Program-made: the position numbers and the translations under genes
The notes under the pieces: model-generated
Seen by the model: the letters and a program-made list of their open reading frames with translations, nothing else
Databases searched by the model: none
Told to the model about the DNA's origin: nothing
Part shown: positions 17,722-25,983 of the stretch, one piece after another
Position numbering within the stretch: the stretch's first letter is position 1
Layout: the number at the start of each line of letters is the position of its first letter
Source: Oceanibium sediminis
GTDB lineage: Bacteria; Pseudomonadota; Alphaproteobacteria; Rhodobacterales; Rhodobacteraceae
NCBI RefSeq assembly: GCF_003265325.1
Contig: NZ_QGNX01000004.1
Span: 310,001 to 374,000, forward strand
Length of the DNA: 64,000 nucleotides
Reading direction: 5' to 3'

Positions 17722-18381
17722 TCACGCAGGGTCCTGAAAGTTGGTTACCTGCTCGATGACCGACACGGCGGTGCGCTCGTTATGCTCGCGCAGGAGCCTG
17801 CCGAAAGTGGCGGCGTCACGCGCGAGTAGCGCCTGCATGAACGCCTCATGCTCCTGCATGGATTCGTTCAACCGCAGCGTATCCGCGTTGGCGAAGGCCC
17901 GGGCCCGCATGATCTTGCGCATCTGCAATTCACAGAAGGTCGCCAGAACGTCGTTCCCGGTCAGCCGGACCAGCGCGATGTGGATCGCGAGGTTCGTCTT
18001 GAAGTAGCGGGTGCGATCCCCGGCGTCGTGGCAGGCGCGCATCGTCTCGTGCAGCTGCACGATGTCCTGGATCTGCCGGTCGGTGGCGCGTTCGACCACC
18101 AGCCGCCCGATCAGCTCTTCGAGATGCGACAGCACCTCGAAGACCTCGGCCACGTCCTCCACCCGGATGGCCGAGATGAAGCAGCCCCGGTTAGGGATCA
18201 GCTCCACCAGCCCTTCGGAGGCGAGGACCTTGAACGCCTCGCGCAGCGGTGTGCGGGAGACCTGGAATTCCTCGCACAGCTCCCCCTCGGCCACGCGGTC
18301 GCCGGGCAGAAGCTCGCCGTCGATGATCATCTCCCGGATCGAGGTGACCAGTTCGTCGTGGAGAGAGCGCCGTCGGGCCAT
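17722..18381 (-). CDS. GntR-family regulator, FadR/FCD subfamily
   Basis: 219 residues: winged helix-turn-helix at about 5-72 (GELCEEFQVSRTPLREAFK) and an FCD domain with metal-site motifs TNLAIHIALVRL, QEHEAFMQAL and LLREH. It lies 104 bp after the second amidohydrolase at the end of the racemase-like/TRAP operon, on the same strand. It is the other candidate binder of the 17-bp operators. It is adjacent to site B, which favours it as regulator of the TTT operon. Confidence 0.93.
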   Translation of the reverse strand: MARRRSLHDELVTSIREMIIDGELLPGDRVAEGELCEEFQVSRTPLREAFKVLASEGLVELIPNRGCFISAIRVEDVAEVFEVLSHLEELIGRLVVERATDRQIQDIVQLHETMRACHDAGDRTRYFKTNLAIHIALVRLTGNDVLATFCELQMRKIMRARAFANADTLRLNESMQEHEAFMQALLARDAATFGRLLREHNERTAVSVIEQVTNFQDPA

Positions 18382-18485
18382 GGCTCAGATCCCGTCCTGC
18401 TGCGGAACCGAAACCGTCCCGGATTGACTTTGCGCGTTTATGCGGGAAACCCGGACCACTTGCCAGCCCCGACAGGCGCGCCGCG

Positions 18486-19850
18486 TCAGGCCCCGGCGGG
18501 CTGCGCCGCGGCTTCCGCGCGGGCGCGTTCCCACAGGGACTTGGCGGCCTTCTCGGCGGCTTCGATCACGGCCATACGGTCCACCTTCACAGGCTCACCG
18601 GCCTCGACCACGATTTCGCCGTCGACGATCACCGTTTCCACGTCACGCCCGTGGGCCGTGTGCACCAGGTTGCCCAGCACGTCGGTCCAGGGCACCAGGT
18701 GGGGCCGGCGGAAGTCGAAGACCACGACATCGGCGCGCTTGCCGACCTCGATCGAGCCAAGCTCGTCTTCCAGGCCGAGGGCGCGCGCGCCGCCGATGGT
18801 CGCCGCCTCGAACACGGTGGAGGGCTGCCAGTCGTCGGTGATCCCGTGCTGCTGAAGCCGCCCCGAGCACAGCGCCCAACGCATCAGCTCGACCATGTCG
18901 GCATGCATGTTGTCCGTGGACAGCGCCAGGCGCATGCCCGCGTCACGCAGCTTCGTGGTGGGGGCCAGGCAGCCGTGGGTCTGGTTGCCCTTGGCGATAT
19001 GGGCGATGTTCGCCTTCGCCGCACCCATGCGCTGGATGTCGCTGTCGGTGACGTGGATGCAGTGGGCCGCGATCAGCTTGTCGTCCAGAAGGCCCAGGTC
19101 CTCCAGCAGTTCGGGCGGCGTCATGCCGTCGCGCTGGCGGATGAAATCCACCTCGACCTTGCTTTGGGACACGTGGGTGTTGATGCGCAGCCCCTTCTCG
19201 TCTCGGTACTCGCGCACCTTTCGCAGCAGGTCCGGCGAACAAGTGTCCGGCGCATGGGGGGCAAGAACGACGCCCGTGCGCAAGGTCTTGGTGTCATGGA
19301 ACCGGTCGACCAGGTCACTCGCCAGGCCCATGGTCCATTCGCCGATCCTGGTGTGGTACTCCCACTCGCCAAGGTGCACGCGGGTGAAGTCCACGTCGTG
19401 GATGCGCCCGCAGCCCCAGGCCCGGATGCCGGTTTGCGCCGACGCCTCGATCGCCAGGTCCTGGTGGGTGAAGCTGTCGTTGATGAGGGTCGAGCCGAAG
19501 CAGAGCGCCTCCAACGCGCCGAGTTGCGCCAGGGCGACGGCCTCCTCCTCGGTCACGTCGTGGCCGTGGGGGACGCCCATCGTGTAGGCCGGCGCAAATC
19601 CCATGTCCTCGGCCACACCGCGCACCATGCTGAGGATCGCATGGGTGTGCACGTTGACGAAGCCGGGGGTGACGACCCGCCCCTCGCCCGGGATGACACG
19701 CATGTCGCTGGTGTCAAAGGCGGGGGGCTGGTCGTGGATTGCGGCAATCCGGTTGTCGCGGATTTCAATCCATCCGCGCTGGATGACCGGGCGCTTCGGA
19801 TCCGACGTAAGGATCGTCGCGCCGTCGATCAGGATCGGTGTGTTGGTCAT
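18486..19850 (-). CDS. Amidohydrolase, cytosine-deaminase/SAH-deaminase-like
   Basis: 454 residues, metal-dependent hydrolase with His68/His70 (VNVHTHA), His226 (INTHVSQSK), His263 (IAAHCIHV) and Asp313 (LSTDNMHAD). The start ATG at 19850 gives the family's normal N-terminus (ILIDGATILTSD); the frame is open further upstream but that extension lies in the DctM gene. It is 16 bp after DctM, so it belongs to the racemase-like/DctPQM operon. By family it removes an amino or other leaving group from a heterocycle. It is a second, divergent member of the superfamily within 5 kb. Confidence 0.88.
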   Translation of the reverse strand: MTNTPILIDGATILTSDPKRPVIQRGWIEIRDNRIAAIHDQPPAFDTSDMRVIPGEGRVVTPGFVNVHTHAILSMVRGVAEDMGFAPAYTMGVPHGHDVTEEEAVALAQLGALEALCFGSTLINDSFTHQDLAIEASAQTGIRAWGCGRIHDVDFTRVHLGEWEYHTRIGEWTMGLASDLVDRFHDTKTLRTGVVLAPHAPDTCSPDLLRKVREYRDEKGLRINTHVSQSKVEVDFIRQRDGMTPPELLEDLGLLDDKLIAAHCIHVTDSDIQRMGAAKANIAHIAKGNQTHGCLAPTTKLRDAGMRLALSTDNMHADMVELMRWALCSGRLQQHGITDDWQPSTVFEAATIGGARALGLEDELGSIEVGKRADVVVFDFRRPHLVPWTDVLGNLVHTAHGRDVETVIVDGEIVVEAGEPVKVDRMAVIEAAEKAAKSLWERARAEAAAQPAGA

Positions 19851-19866
19851 TTCAGTCAGTACCCAA

Positions 19867-21147
19867 TCAGAAGCCAAAGAAGTCCGGCAGCCACAGCACC
19901 AGTTGCGGGAAGGCGATACACAGCCCCAGCATGCCGAACTGAACGGCGACAAACGGCAGGGATTCACGCGTCATCACGCTCATCGGCACCCGTGTGATCC
20001 CGCTCATCACGAACAGCAGCACACCCACGGGCGGCGTCATCATGCCGACCACCAGGTTGTACATGAACAGGAACCCGAAGAAGAGCGGGTCGATGCCGTA
20101 CTGGATGGCAAGCGGCGCGAACAGCGGCACCAGCATGATGTAGGCGGCGTTCGACTCGATCAGCATGCCCACGAAAAGCAGCATGATCATCACCAGCGTG
20201 ATGAACACGACCGGATCCTCGGTGAAGCCGGTGATCAGGTTCGACAGGCGCATCGGCACCAGGTCAAGCGTGAAGACGAAGGTCACGAGCGCCGCGAAGG
20301 CGATCAGCGCACCCACCATGGCCGCCATCACCGCCGCGCGGAACAGGCAGCCCGGCAGGTCCGAGATCTTGAGCCTGCGGGTGACGAACAGGCCGATGAC
20401 CACCGCGTAGACCACGGCGATCGCCGCGCCCTCGGTCGCGGTGAAGGCCCCGCCGACGATACCGCCGACGACGATCACCGGCATCATCAGGATCAGCCCG
20501 GCGCGGCGCGTTTCGATCAGCGCGTTGCGAAAGGAAAACGGCGTGCCGCTCAGCTCGTAGCCACGGCGATAGGCGATGAAGCTGGCCAGCGCCATGAAGC
20601 TGAGCGTCAGCAGGATGCCCGGCACGATCCCGGCCATGAACATCCCCCCGACCGAAACGGACGATCCCGCCATCAGCGCATAGACGATCATCGCGTTGGA
20701 GGGCGGAATGACCGGCCCGAGGTTCGCCGCAGAGGCGATCACCGCGCTGGAAAACCCGTCGGGATAGGATTTGCGCAGCGCCGGAACCAGCGTCGAGCCG
20801 AGCGCACTGGCCGAGGCGACCGCCGCACCGCTGACCGAGGCGAAGACCATGCCCGCAAGGATGGTGACATGCGCCACCCCGCCGTGGACCCGCCCGACAA
20901 GCGAGTTCGCGAAGCCGATCAGCCGGTCCACGATGCCGGCTTTCACCATCAGTTCACCCGCCAGCATGAACAGCGGGATCGCCATCAGCGGGAAGGAGTT
21001 GACCGCAAACATCATGCGCTGCGGCACGACGACCAGGTCGAACCCGGAATAGACCAGCGCCGCCAGCGCGCCGAGGCCGATGGCAAAGGCCAGCGGGGTT
21101 CCGATGATCGCGAAGATTGCAAAGACACTTAGCGCGACAAGGCTCAT
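19867..21147 (-). CDS. dctM: TRAP transporter large permease (DctM)
   Basis: 426 residues, about 12 hydrophobic segments, the sodium- or proton-coupled translocation subunit of a TRAP transporter. Landmarks include IPLFMLAGELMVKAGI near 57-72, GPVIPPSNAMIVYAL near 146-160 and GMMTPPVGVLLFV near 384-396. It overlaps DctQ by 4 bases. The set imports a carboxylate-type ligand bound by DctP. Confidence 0.95.
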   Translation of the reverse strand: MSLVALSVFAIFAIIGTPLAFAIGLGALAALVYSGFDLVVVPQRMMFAVNSFPLMAIPLFMLAGELMVKAGIVDRLIGFANSLVGRVHGGVAHVTILAGMVFASVSGAAVASASALGSTLVPALRKSYPDGFSSAVIASAANLGPVIPPSNAMIVYALMAGSSVSVGGMFMAGIVPGILLTLSFMALASFIAYRRGYELSGTPFSFRNALIETRRAGLILMMPVIVVGGIVGGAFTATEGAAIAVVYAVVIGLFVTRRLKISDLPGCLFRAAVMAAMVGALIAFAALVTFVFTLDLVPMRLSNLITGFTEDPVVFITLVMIMLLFVGMLIESNAAYIMLVPLFAPLAIQYGIDPLFFGFLFMYNLVVGMMTPPVGVLLFVMSGITRVPMSVMTRESLPFVAVQFGMLGLCIAFPQLVLWLPDFFGF

Positions 21148-21701
21148 GGATTTCCCTCTTCAAGGGTTGCGTCCGCTTCCCAGATCCGCGGTCCGCAGAC
21201 CAGCAGAAGGGCAAGATGCAGAACCGAATGACAGGCACAGATCAGCACCGGGATGTAATACAGCGCGGCCGTCACGGGCAGCGTCGGCATCAGCTCGTTC
21301 CACTTGTCCGAGGTCGCGCCGAGGGCGGTCACGAAGACCGCGATCATCAGGATCATGCCGGCCAGAGCGGAAATGCGCTGCGCGATATCCTGTCCCATCC
21401 TGGGCATCATCCGAAGGAAAATGTCGATTCCCACATGCACACCGCTGCGGATGCCATGGGGCAGTGCGAGGAACATGGACCAGACGAAGAACAGCCGGGA
21501 AAGCTCGTCCGCGGCGTCGATCGAGGAGTCCATGATATAGCGCTGGAAAACCTGGGCGGCGACCAGGGCGGCCATGCCGCCCATGCTGCCCACGATGACC
21601 CACATCGACACCTTGTCGATGATATCCACCCCCCGCCGCGCGAGGGCGGGAAAGCCGGTCAAAACCGGCTTTCCCGTTGTGTTGGAATGAAGTGGGCTCA
21701 C
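21144..21701 (-). CDS. dctQ: TRAP transporter small permease (DctQ)
   Basis: 185 residues if the GTG at 21701 (overlapping the DctP stop as GTGA) is the start. Four hydrophobic segments follow (first at about 34-53), with the expected IRSGVHVGIDIF segment near 93. The first 24 codons span a 13-bp stem-loop with a tetraloop (21647-21676) of the kind that lies between genes elsewhere in the window. A later start, GTG at 21629 or ATG at 21605 (AAGG 5 nt upstream), would leave that hairpin untranslated. The real start is therefore uncertain. Confidence 0.88.
   Translation of the reverse strand: MSPLHSNTTGKPVLTGFPALARRGVDIIDKVSMWVIVGSMGGMAALVAAQVFQRYIMDSSIDAADELSRLFFVWSMFLALPHGIRSGVHVGIDIFLRMMPRMGQDIAQRISALAGMILMIAVFVTALGATSDKWNELMPTLPVTAALYYIPVLICACHSVLHLALLLVCGPRIWEADATLEEGNP
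21647..21676 (-). terminator. Strong stem-loop after DctP gene
   Basis: Arms 21647-21659 and 21664-21676 are perfectly complementary over 13 bp around a 4-nt loop. It begins 21 nt after the DctP stop, the same position as the stem-loops after the other binding-protein genes, although it lies inside the longest possible DctQ frame. Confidence 0.65.
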
Positions 21702-22687
21702 TTCGCGATCTCCGACAGCACCAGGTCGATGACCGCGGGATCGATGCGCTCTTTCAGCTGGGCGGCGATCCCCGACGTGGCTTCACGCAAGCGGGCACGC
21801 TCTTCGTCCGGCAGGGGATCGAACTGCATGCCTTCGGCGATCAGCTTCTCGCGGAACTCCAGGTCGAGGCGGGCGGCCTCGGCGCGCTGCCACTCGACGG
21901 CCTTGCGCATCGCGGTGCGCACGGCGTTCTGGTGCTCTTCGGACAGGTTGTTGAAGGCGTCGGCATTGGCGACCACGTTGATGAAGTCAAAGAAGTGGCC
22001 GGTGTCCGACAGGTAGTCCTGTACCTCGAAGAAGCGGCGGGTGTAGATGATGTTGTAGGGGTTTTCCTGCCCGTCCAACACGCCCTGCTGCAGTGCGGAG
22101 TACAGCTCGGACACGTCCAGCGACTGCGGGTTCGACCCGATCGCGCGGAAGGTATCGAGGTGCACCTCGTTCGGCTGAAGGCGGAACTTGAGCCCCTCGA
22201 ACGCTTCCAGCGACGTCAGCGGACGCACGTTGTTCGTGGCGTGGCGGAAGCCGAGTTCCATGTAGCCGAGGTTCTCGAAGCCAGCTTCGCGCAGCGCGTT
22301 ATCCATGGTTTCGCCGACCGGGCCGTCCATCACCTCGAACGCCTTTTCGCGGCTGTCGAAGATGAAGGGAAGGCTGACCGCCTCCAGCTCAGGCACGGAA
22401 CGGGTGAAATAGGCGATGGAGGTGAACACGGCGAAGATCGCGCCGGAGCGCACCTGGTCCACGTTCTGCTGCGCGCCGCCCAGCTGCATCGCCGGGAAGT
22501 TCTGCACGACGATATCGCCGTTGGTCAGCGCCTCGACCTCGTCCTTGAAGACTTTCATGGCGCCGGTCGCGGTATGCTCTTCGGGGAAGTTGCCCGCGAT
22601 GCGCAAGGTCGTCTGGGCAGACACAGCGCCCGCGATCAGCGGCATGCACAGGCTGATACCAGCCAAAGTTGACAGAAATTTATTCAT
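21698..22687 (-). CDS. dctP: TRAP transporter binding protein (DctP family)
   Basis: Periplasmic binding protein, 329 residues, signal peptide 1-24 ending AVSAQ. The conserved ligand arginine lies in GFRHATNNVRPL (near residue 155), and the SLDVSELYSALQQGVLDGQE signature follows near 190. AAAGGAA lies a few bases before the ATG. It is in one operon with DctQ, DctM, an amidohydrolase and, upstream, the racemase-like gene. TRAP ligands are nearly always carboxylates, so the imported molecule probably carries a carboxylate. Confidence 0.94.
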   Translation of the reverse strand: MNKFLSTLAGISLCMPLIAGAVSAQTTLRIAGNFPEEHTATGAMKVFKDEVEALTNGDIVVQNFPAMQLGGAQQNVDQVRSGAIFAVFTSIAYFTRSVPELEAVSLPFIFDSREKAFEVMDGPVGETMDNALREAGFENLGYMELGFRHATNNVRPLTSLEAFEGLKFRLQPNEVHLDTFRAIGSNPQSLDVSELYSALQQGVLDGQENPYNIIYTRRFFEVQDYLSDTGHFFDFINVVANADAFNNLSEEHQNAVRTAMRKAVEWQRAEAARLDLEFREKLIAEGMQFDPLPDEERARLREATSGIAAQLKERIDPAVIDLVLSEIAK

Positions 22688-22718
22688 TATGGTTCCTTTC
22701 CATTGCTCCCTGAGGTTC

Positions 22719-22802
22719 TGCCGTCACCGACGGCACTTTAGTTCGGCTACTCGTGGCGTCTGCCCTCCGTTCATTGAGCTTTCCCGGCGTTGGGCCGGAA
22801 AG
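22719..22802 (-). terminator. Two hairpins between racemase-like gene and DctP
   Basis: Directly after the racemase-like stop, CTTTCC-GGC (22779-22788, one bulged C) pairs with GCCGGAAAG (22794-22802). A second stem, TGCCGTC/GACGGCA with an ACC loop on the plus strand, lies at 22719-22735. Neither has a T-run. They may separate expression of the enzyme from the transporter. Confidence 0.45.
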
Positions 22803-22806
22803 CGGA

Positions 22807-23559
22807 TTAAAGCGCCTGCCCCCGTGCGAGCACGTCCGACAGACATGCCGAAAGCCCGGTGGAAGACTTGGGAATGGGTTTGCTCGCCCGCGAGGCGAGA
22901 ACCTGGCGGCTGGTCAGCTTCGCCAGCGAGATGGCCTGCACCGTCGCCGCCGCGATCGGGTCGACCACCGGCGCGGGAATGTCCTTTTGCAGGTCCTGGG
23001 ACAAGCCGGCCAGCGGCGCGCCGCCCAGGATGATCACATCCGCCCCGTCGTGTTTCACGGCATCGCAGGCGAGCTTGACGATCTCGCTGCGCAGGTCGAG
23101 ATGCGCGCGCCCGACATCCTGGAAATGCTCGTCCGGGGTGCGCACCCCGGCGAAACGCCCGTCCAGCCCCACCGCCCGGCTGCAATCCGCATACCAGCGG
23201 CGCATGACCGGAGAGAAGGTGACGATGGAAAACCGCTCGCCCAGCATCGCCGCGTGCAGGATCGCCGCCTCGGCCATTCCCACGATCGGGATGTCGAAGG
23301 ACTCCCGCGCGCCGATCAGCCCGGGGTCGCCGAAGGCCGCGATGATCGCGGCGTCCGCATCGTGACTGTGTTCGGCCAGCATCTCGTAGCTGATGGCGCC
23401 GGCAATCTGCGCTTCCGTGCGGGACGCAATGTAGGGAAAACCGCGCGGGGCGGTCAGGGGCACGATCTGGGCATCGCTTCCCGCGACGTCCTGCGCGATT
23501 TCCGACATGCGGTCGGTCAGGGCCTCGGTCGTGTTCGGATTGAGCAGCAGTATCTTCAT
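22807..23559 (-). CDS. Hydantoin-racemase-fold protein lacking both catalytic cysteines
   Basis: 250 residues of the Asp/Glu/hydantoin racemase superfamily (LLLNPNTTEALTDRM N-terminus, GxxDPG motif). In hydantoin racemases the catalytic cysteines sit in ACFGDPG and LGCAG. Here those positions are Ala75 (AAFGDPG) and Gly180 (ILGGAPLAG). Two-base racemisation through Cys thiols is therefore not possible at the normal sites, so the activity must differ or be lost. The ATG at 23559 matches the family N-terminus and has AGGAG upstream at long spacing. It is the first gene of the operon with DctPQM and an amidohydrolase, and is under operator site C. Confidence 0.85.
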   Translation of the reverse strand: MKILLLNPNTTEALTDRMSEIAQDVAGSDAQIVPLTAPRGFPYIASRTEAQIAGAISYEMLAEHSHDADAAIIAAFGDPGLIGARESFDIPIVGMAEAAILHAAMLGERFSIVTFSPVMRRWYADCSRAVGLDGRFAGVRTPDEHFQDVGRAHLDLRSEIVKLACDAVKHDGADVIILGGAPLAGLSQDLQKDIPAPVVDPIAAATVQAISLAKLTSRQVLASRASKPIPKSSTGLSACLSDVLARGQAL

Positions 23560-23836
23560 GTCGTGCCACACTCTCCTGCGTTGAAAGCCGCTGTCTTCAA
23601 CCATTTCACCATGATCTACCACGCCTTAAAATATGATATTGTATGCAATATTATTGCCGAAAAAGCCTCACAAGTCACCAATTTTTAATCGTTTTTTATC
23701 AGGAGGTTGATTTTATTCCACCCAAGGACGCGGCGCCCGGCGCGGGCCGAGAATCAATGTGCCGGACCGCGCGAAACGGGCGAAATCGGCGCCGGGGTCG
23801 CCCGCTAGGCATCGGCCCGCGGAGCCGTTTATCGTC
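23560..23836 (-). other. 277-bp intergenic region upstream of the TRAP operon
   Basis: It separates the acetoacetyl-CoA synthetase gene from the racemase-like gene on the same strand. The half near 23590-23715 is AT-rich and carries operator site C; the half near 23720-23836 is GC-rich. I see no gene and no clear terminator. Confidence 0.5.
23634..23656 (-). promoter_or_regulatory. 17-bp operator (site C), palindromic
   Basis: The core ATATTG-TATG-CAATAT (23636-23651) is a perfect 16-bp dyad. The plus-strand 17-mer TATTGTATGCAATATTA (23637-23653) matches site A and the minus-strand reading of site B at 15 of 17 positions each. It lies 78-94 bp before the racemase-like start, with a TACAAT -10-like box inside the site on the minus strand. 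Confidence 0.65.
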
Positions 23837-25810
23837 CTATGGCTGGCGCAACGCGGGGATGTCGCGGAAACACTCCAGCGCCTGCGGGTTGGCAAGGGAA
23901 TCCGTGTTCTTCACCGCCCGCCCATGCACGACGTCGCGCACCGCGAGTTCGGTGACCTTGCCGCTCTTGGTGCGCGGAATGTCGTCCACCGCCAGCACCA
24001 GGGCCGGAACATGGCGCGGTGACGAGCCCGAGCGGATCGCCGCCTTGATCCGCGCGACCAGCGCATCGCTCAGCTCTCCGCCGTCTTTCAGCGTCACGAA
24101 AAGGATCACGCGCACGTCGTCGCCGGTATCCTGGCCGATCACCACCGCCTCGCGCACCTCAGGGAACTTCTCGACCTCGGCGTAGATCTCGGCCGTACCG
24201 ATCCTGATACCGCCCGGGTTGAGCGTGGCGTCGGATCGCCCGTGGATCACGAAACCGCCCGCCGCGCGGCGCTCGGCGAAGTCGCCCTGGCACCAGATGC
24301 CGGAGAAACGCTCGAAATAGGCGGCGCGGTAGCGGGCCCCGTCATCATCCCCCCAGAAGCCCAGCGGCATGGACGGAAACGGCGCGGTGCAGACCAGTTC
24401 GCCCTTCTCGCCATCCGCCGCCGGGGTGCCGCCCTCGGTCCAGACGTCCACCGCAAGCGCGAAGCCCGCGCGCTGGATCTCGCCTCGGCGAACCGGCGTG
24501 GTCGGGTCACCTGCGACGAAACAGGAAACGATATCCGTGCCGCCCGAAATCGAGGCAAGGTGCAGGTCGGACTTTATCGCCCCGTAGACGTAATCGTAGC
24601 TGTCCCCCACCAGCGGCGAGCCGGTCGACAGCATCGCGCGCAGCGGCGTCAGGTCGTGGAGCGCCCCGGGGCGGAAACCGGCCTTGCGAAGGCTGTCGAT
24701 ATACTTGGCGGAGGTCCCGAAATGGGTCATCCGCTCATCGCTGGCGTAGTCGAACAACACCTCGGGGCCGGGATGGAAGGGCGAGCCGTCGTAAAGCAGC
24801 ACCGTCGCGCCCTGCGCCAGCCCAGAGACGAGCCAGTTCCACATCATCCATCCAAGCGTGGTGAAATAGAACAGCCGGTCGCGCGGCGTCACGTCCGTAT
24901 GCAAAGCGTGTTCCTTCAGGTGCTGCAACAGCACCCCGCCAGCCCGGTGCAGGATGCACTTCGGCGCGCCCGTGGTGCCGGATGAAAACAGGATGTAGAG
25001 CGGATGATCGAACGGCATCCGCCGAAAGGTCAGCGGGCGCGCGGGCACTGCCGACTCGAAAGCCGCGAAGGTGATCCCGTTGTGCAGGCCGCCCGCCACC
25101 TCCTCCGCGTCGCCAAGGTAGTCGATCACCACCGTCCGGCTGAGCGAGGGCAGCTGCTGCACGATCGCCCCCAGCTTTTGCGAGACGTCGATGCGCTTGC
25201 CCGCGTACCAGTAGCCATCCGTCGCGAACAGCACCTTGGGCGCGATCTGCCCGAACCTGTCGAGCACGGCGCGGGCCCCGAAGTCGGGCGAGGCCGAGCA
25301 CCACACCGCGCCCAGCGAAACCGCCGCGAGCATGGCCGCCACCGCCTCGGGGCGATTGGGCAGAAGCCCCGCGACACGGTCCCCCGGCCCGACACCGGCG
25401 TCCTGAAGCGCCTGCTGCAAGCGCGAGACATGGGTTTCAAGCTCACCCCAGCTCCAGCGCAGCTGCACCTTATCCTCGCCCCGGAACACAAGCGCCGCCG
25501 CGTCCGCGTCGCGCGGCCCGCCAAGGCGCAGAAGGTTCTCGGCAAAGTTCAGCGCCGCCCCGGGAAAGAAGCGCGCGCCGAGCATGTCGCCTTCGGTGAT
25601 GAAAGGCCCCTGCCCCTTGGCCCCGATCACGCCCGCATGATCCCAGAGCGCGCTCCAGAACGCCTCGGGGGCGCTCAGCGCCAGCCGCGCCAGGTCGTCA
25701 CCACCCGCGACAGAGCCGCCGATACGCTGGCACAGGAAATTGCCGAACTGCACGATCCCTGATGACGCGATTCGCCCCTCCGAGGGCGTCCAGAGAATAT
25801 CGTCGCTCAT
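23837..25810 (-). CDS. Acetoacetyl-CoA synthetase (acetoacetate-CoA ligase)
   Basis: 657-residue ANL-superfamily ligase converting acetoacetate, ATP and CoA to acetoacetyl-CoA. The adenylation P-loop is FSSGTTGAPK at residues 275-284, the SASPDFGAR segment near 172 is typical of this ligase family, and the acyl-adenylate-forming Lys618 lies in PRTKSGKVTE. The length and the N-terminal ALNFAENLL segment fit acetoacetate ligases better than acetyl-CoA synthetases. It closes the minus-strand operon of the BKACE cassette and can use the acetoacetate that BKACE enzymes release. The gap of 173 bp before it holds a hairpin, so it may also have its own promoter. Confidence 0.93.
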   Translation of the reverse strand: MSDDILWTPSEGRIASSGIVQFGNFLCQRIGGSVAGGDDLARLALSAPEAFWSALWDHAGVIGAKGQGPFITEGDMLGARFFPGAALNFAENLLRLGGPRDADAAALVFRGEDKVQLRWSWGELETHVSRLQQALQDAGVGPGDRVAGLLPNRPEAVAAMLAAVSLGAVWCSASPDFGARAVLDRFGQIAPKVLFATDGYWYAGKRIDVSQKLGAIVQQLPSLSRTVVIDYLGDAEEVAGGLHNGITFAAFESAVPARPLTFRRMPFDHPLYILFSSGTTGAPKCILHRAGGVLLQHLKEHALHTDVTPRDRLFYFTTLGWMMWNWLVSGLAQGATVLLYDGSPFHPGPEVLFDYASDERMTHFGTSAKYIDSLRKAGFRPGALHDLTPLRAMLSTGSPLVGDSYDYVYGAIKSDLHLASISGGTDIVSCFVAGDPTTPVRRGEIQRAGFALAVDVWTEGGTPAADGEKGELVCTAPFPSMPLGFWGDDDGARYRAAYFERFSGIWCQGDFAERRAAGGFVIHGRSDATLNPGGIRIGTAEIYAEVEKFPEVREAVVIGQDTGDDVRVILFVTLKDGGELSDALVARIKAAIRSGSSPRHVPALVLAVDDIPRTKSGKVTELAVRDVVHGRAVKNTDSLANPQALECFRDIPALRQP

Positions 25811-25840
25811 GTGCGCTCTCCCTTTTCCCGGTGTGTTGCG

Positions 25841-25861
25841 ACGGCCCCGCCACCGGGGGCC
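25841..25861 (-). terminator. Hairpin between hexapeptide-protein gene and acetoacetyl-CoA synthetase
   Basis: CGGCCCC (25841-25847) and GGGGCCG (25855-25861) pair over 7 bp with a 7-nt loop in the 173-bp gap. There is no T-run. A smaller stem, GGACG/CGTCC, lies at 25962-25976. The rest of the gap shows nothing recognisable. Confidence 0.4.
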
Positions 25862-25983
25862 GTAAGCGTTGCCATGCCCGTCCGTCAGCGAAGCCCCCCT
25901 TGCGCGGCGTCACGATCCAGAATGCGGGCAAGGTGGCCATGGCGCAATCGCGGGCGCGCGCGGACGAAGGCCGTCCTGTCCCG

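Noticed and set aside
17500-17829. Possible 109-residue gene between TctB and the GntR gene
   Set aside because: It overlaps the end of the GntR gene in antisense, its composition is arginine-rich, and there is no ribosome-binding site or recognisable domain.
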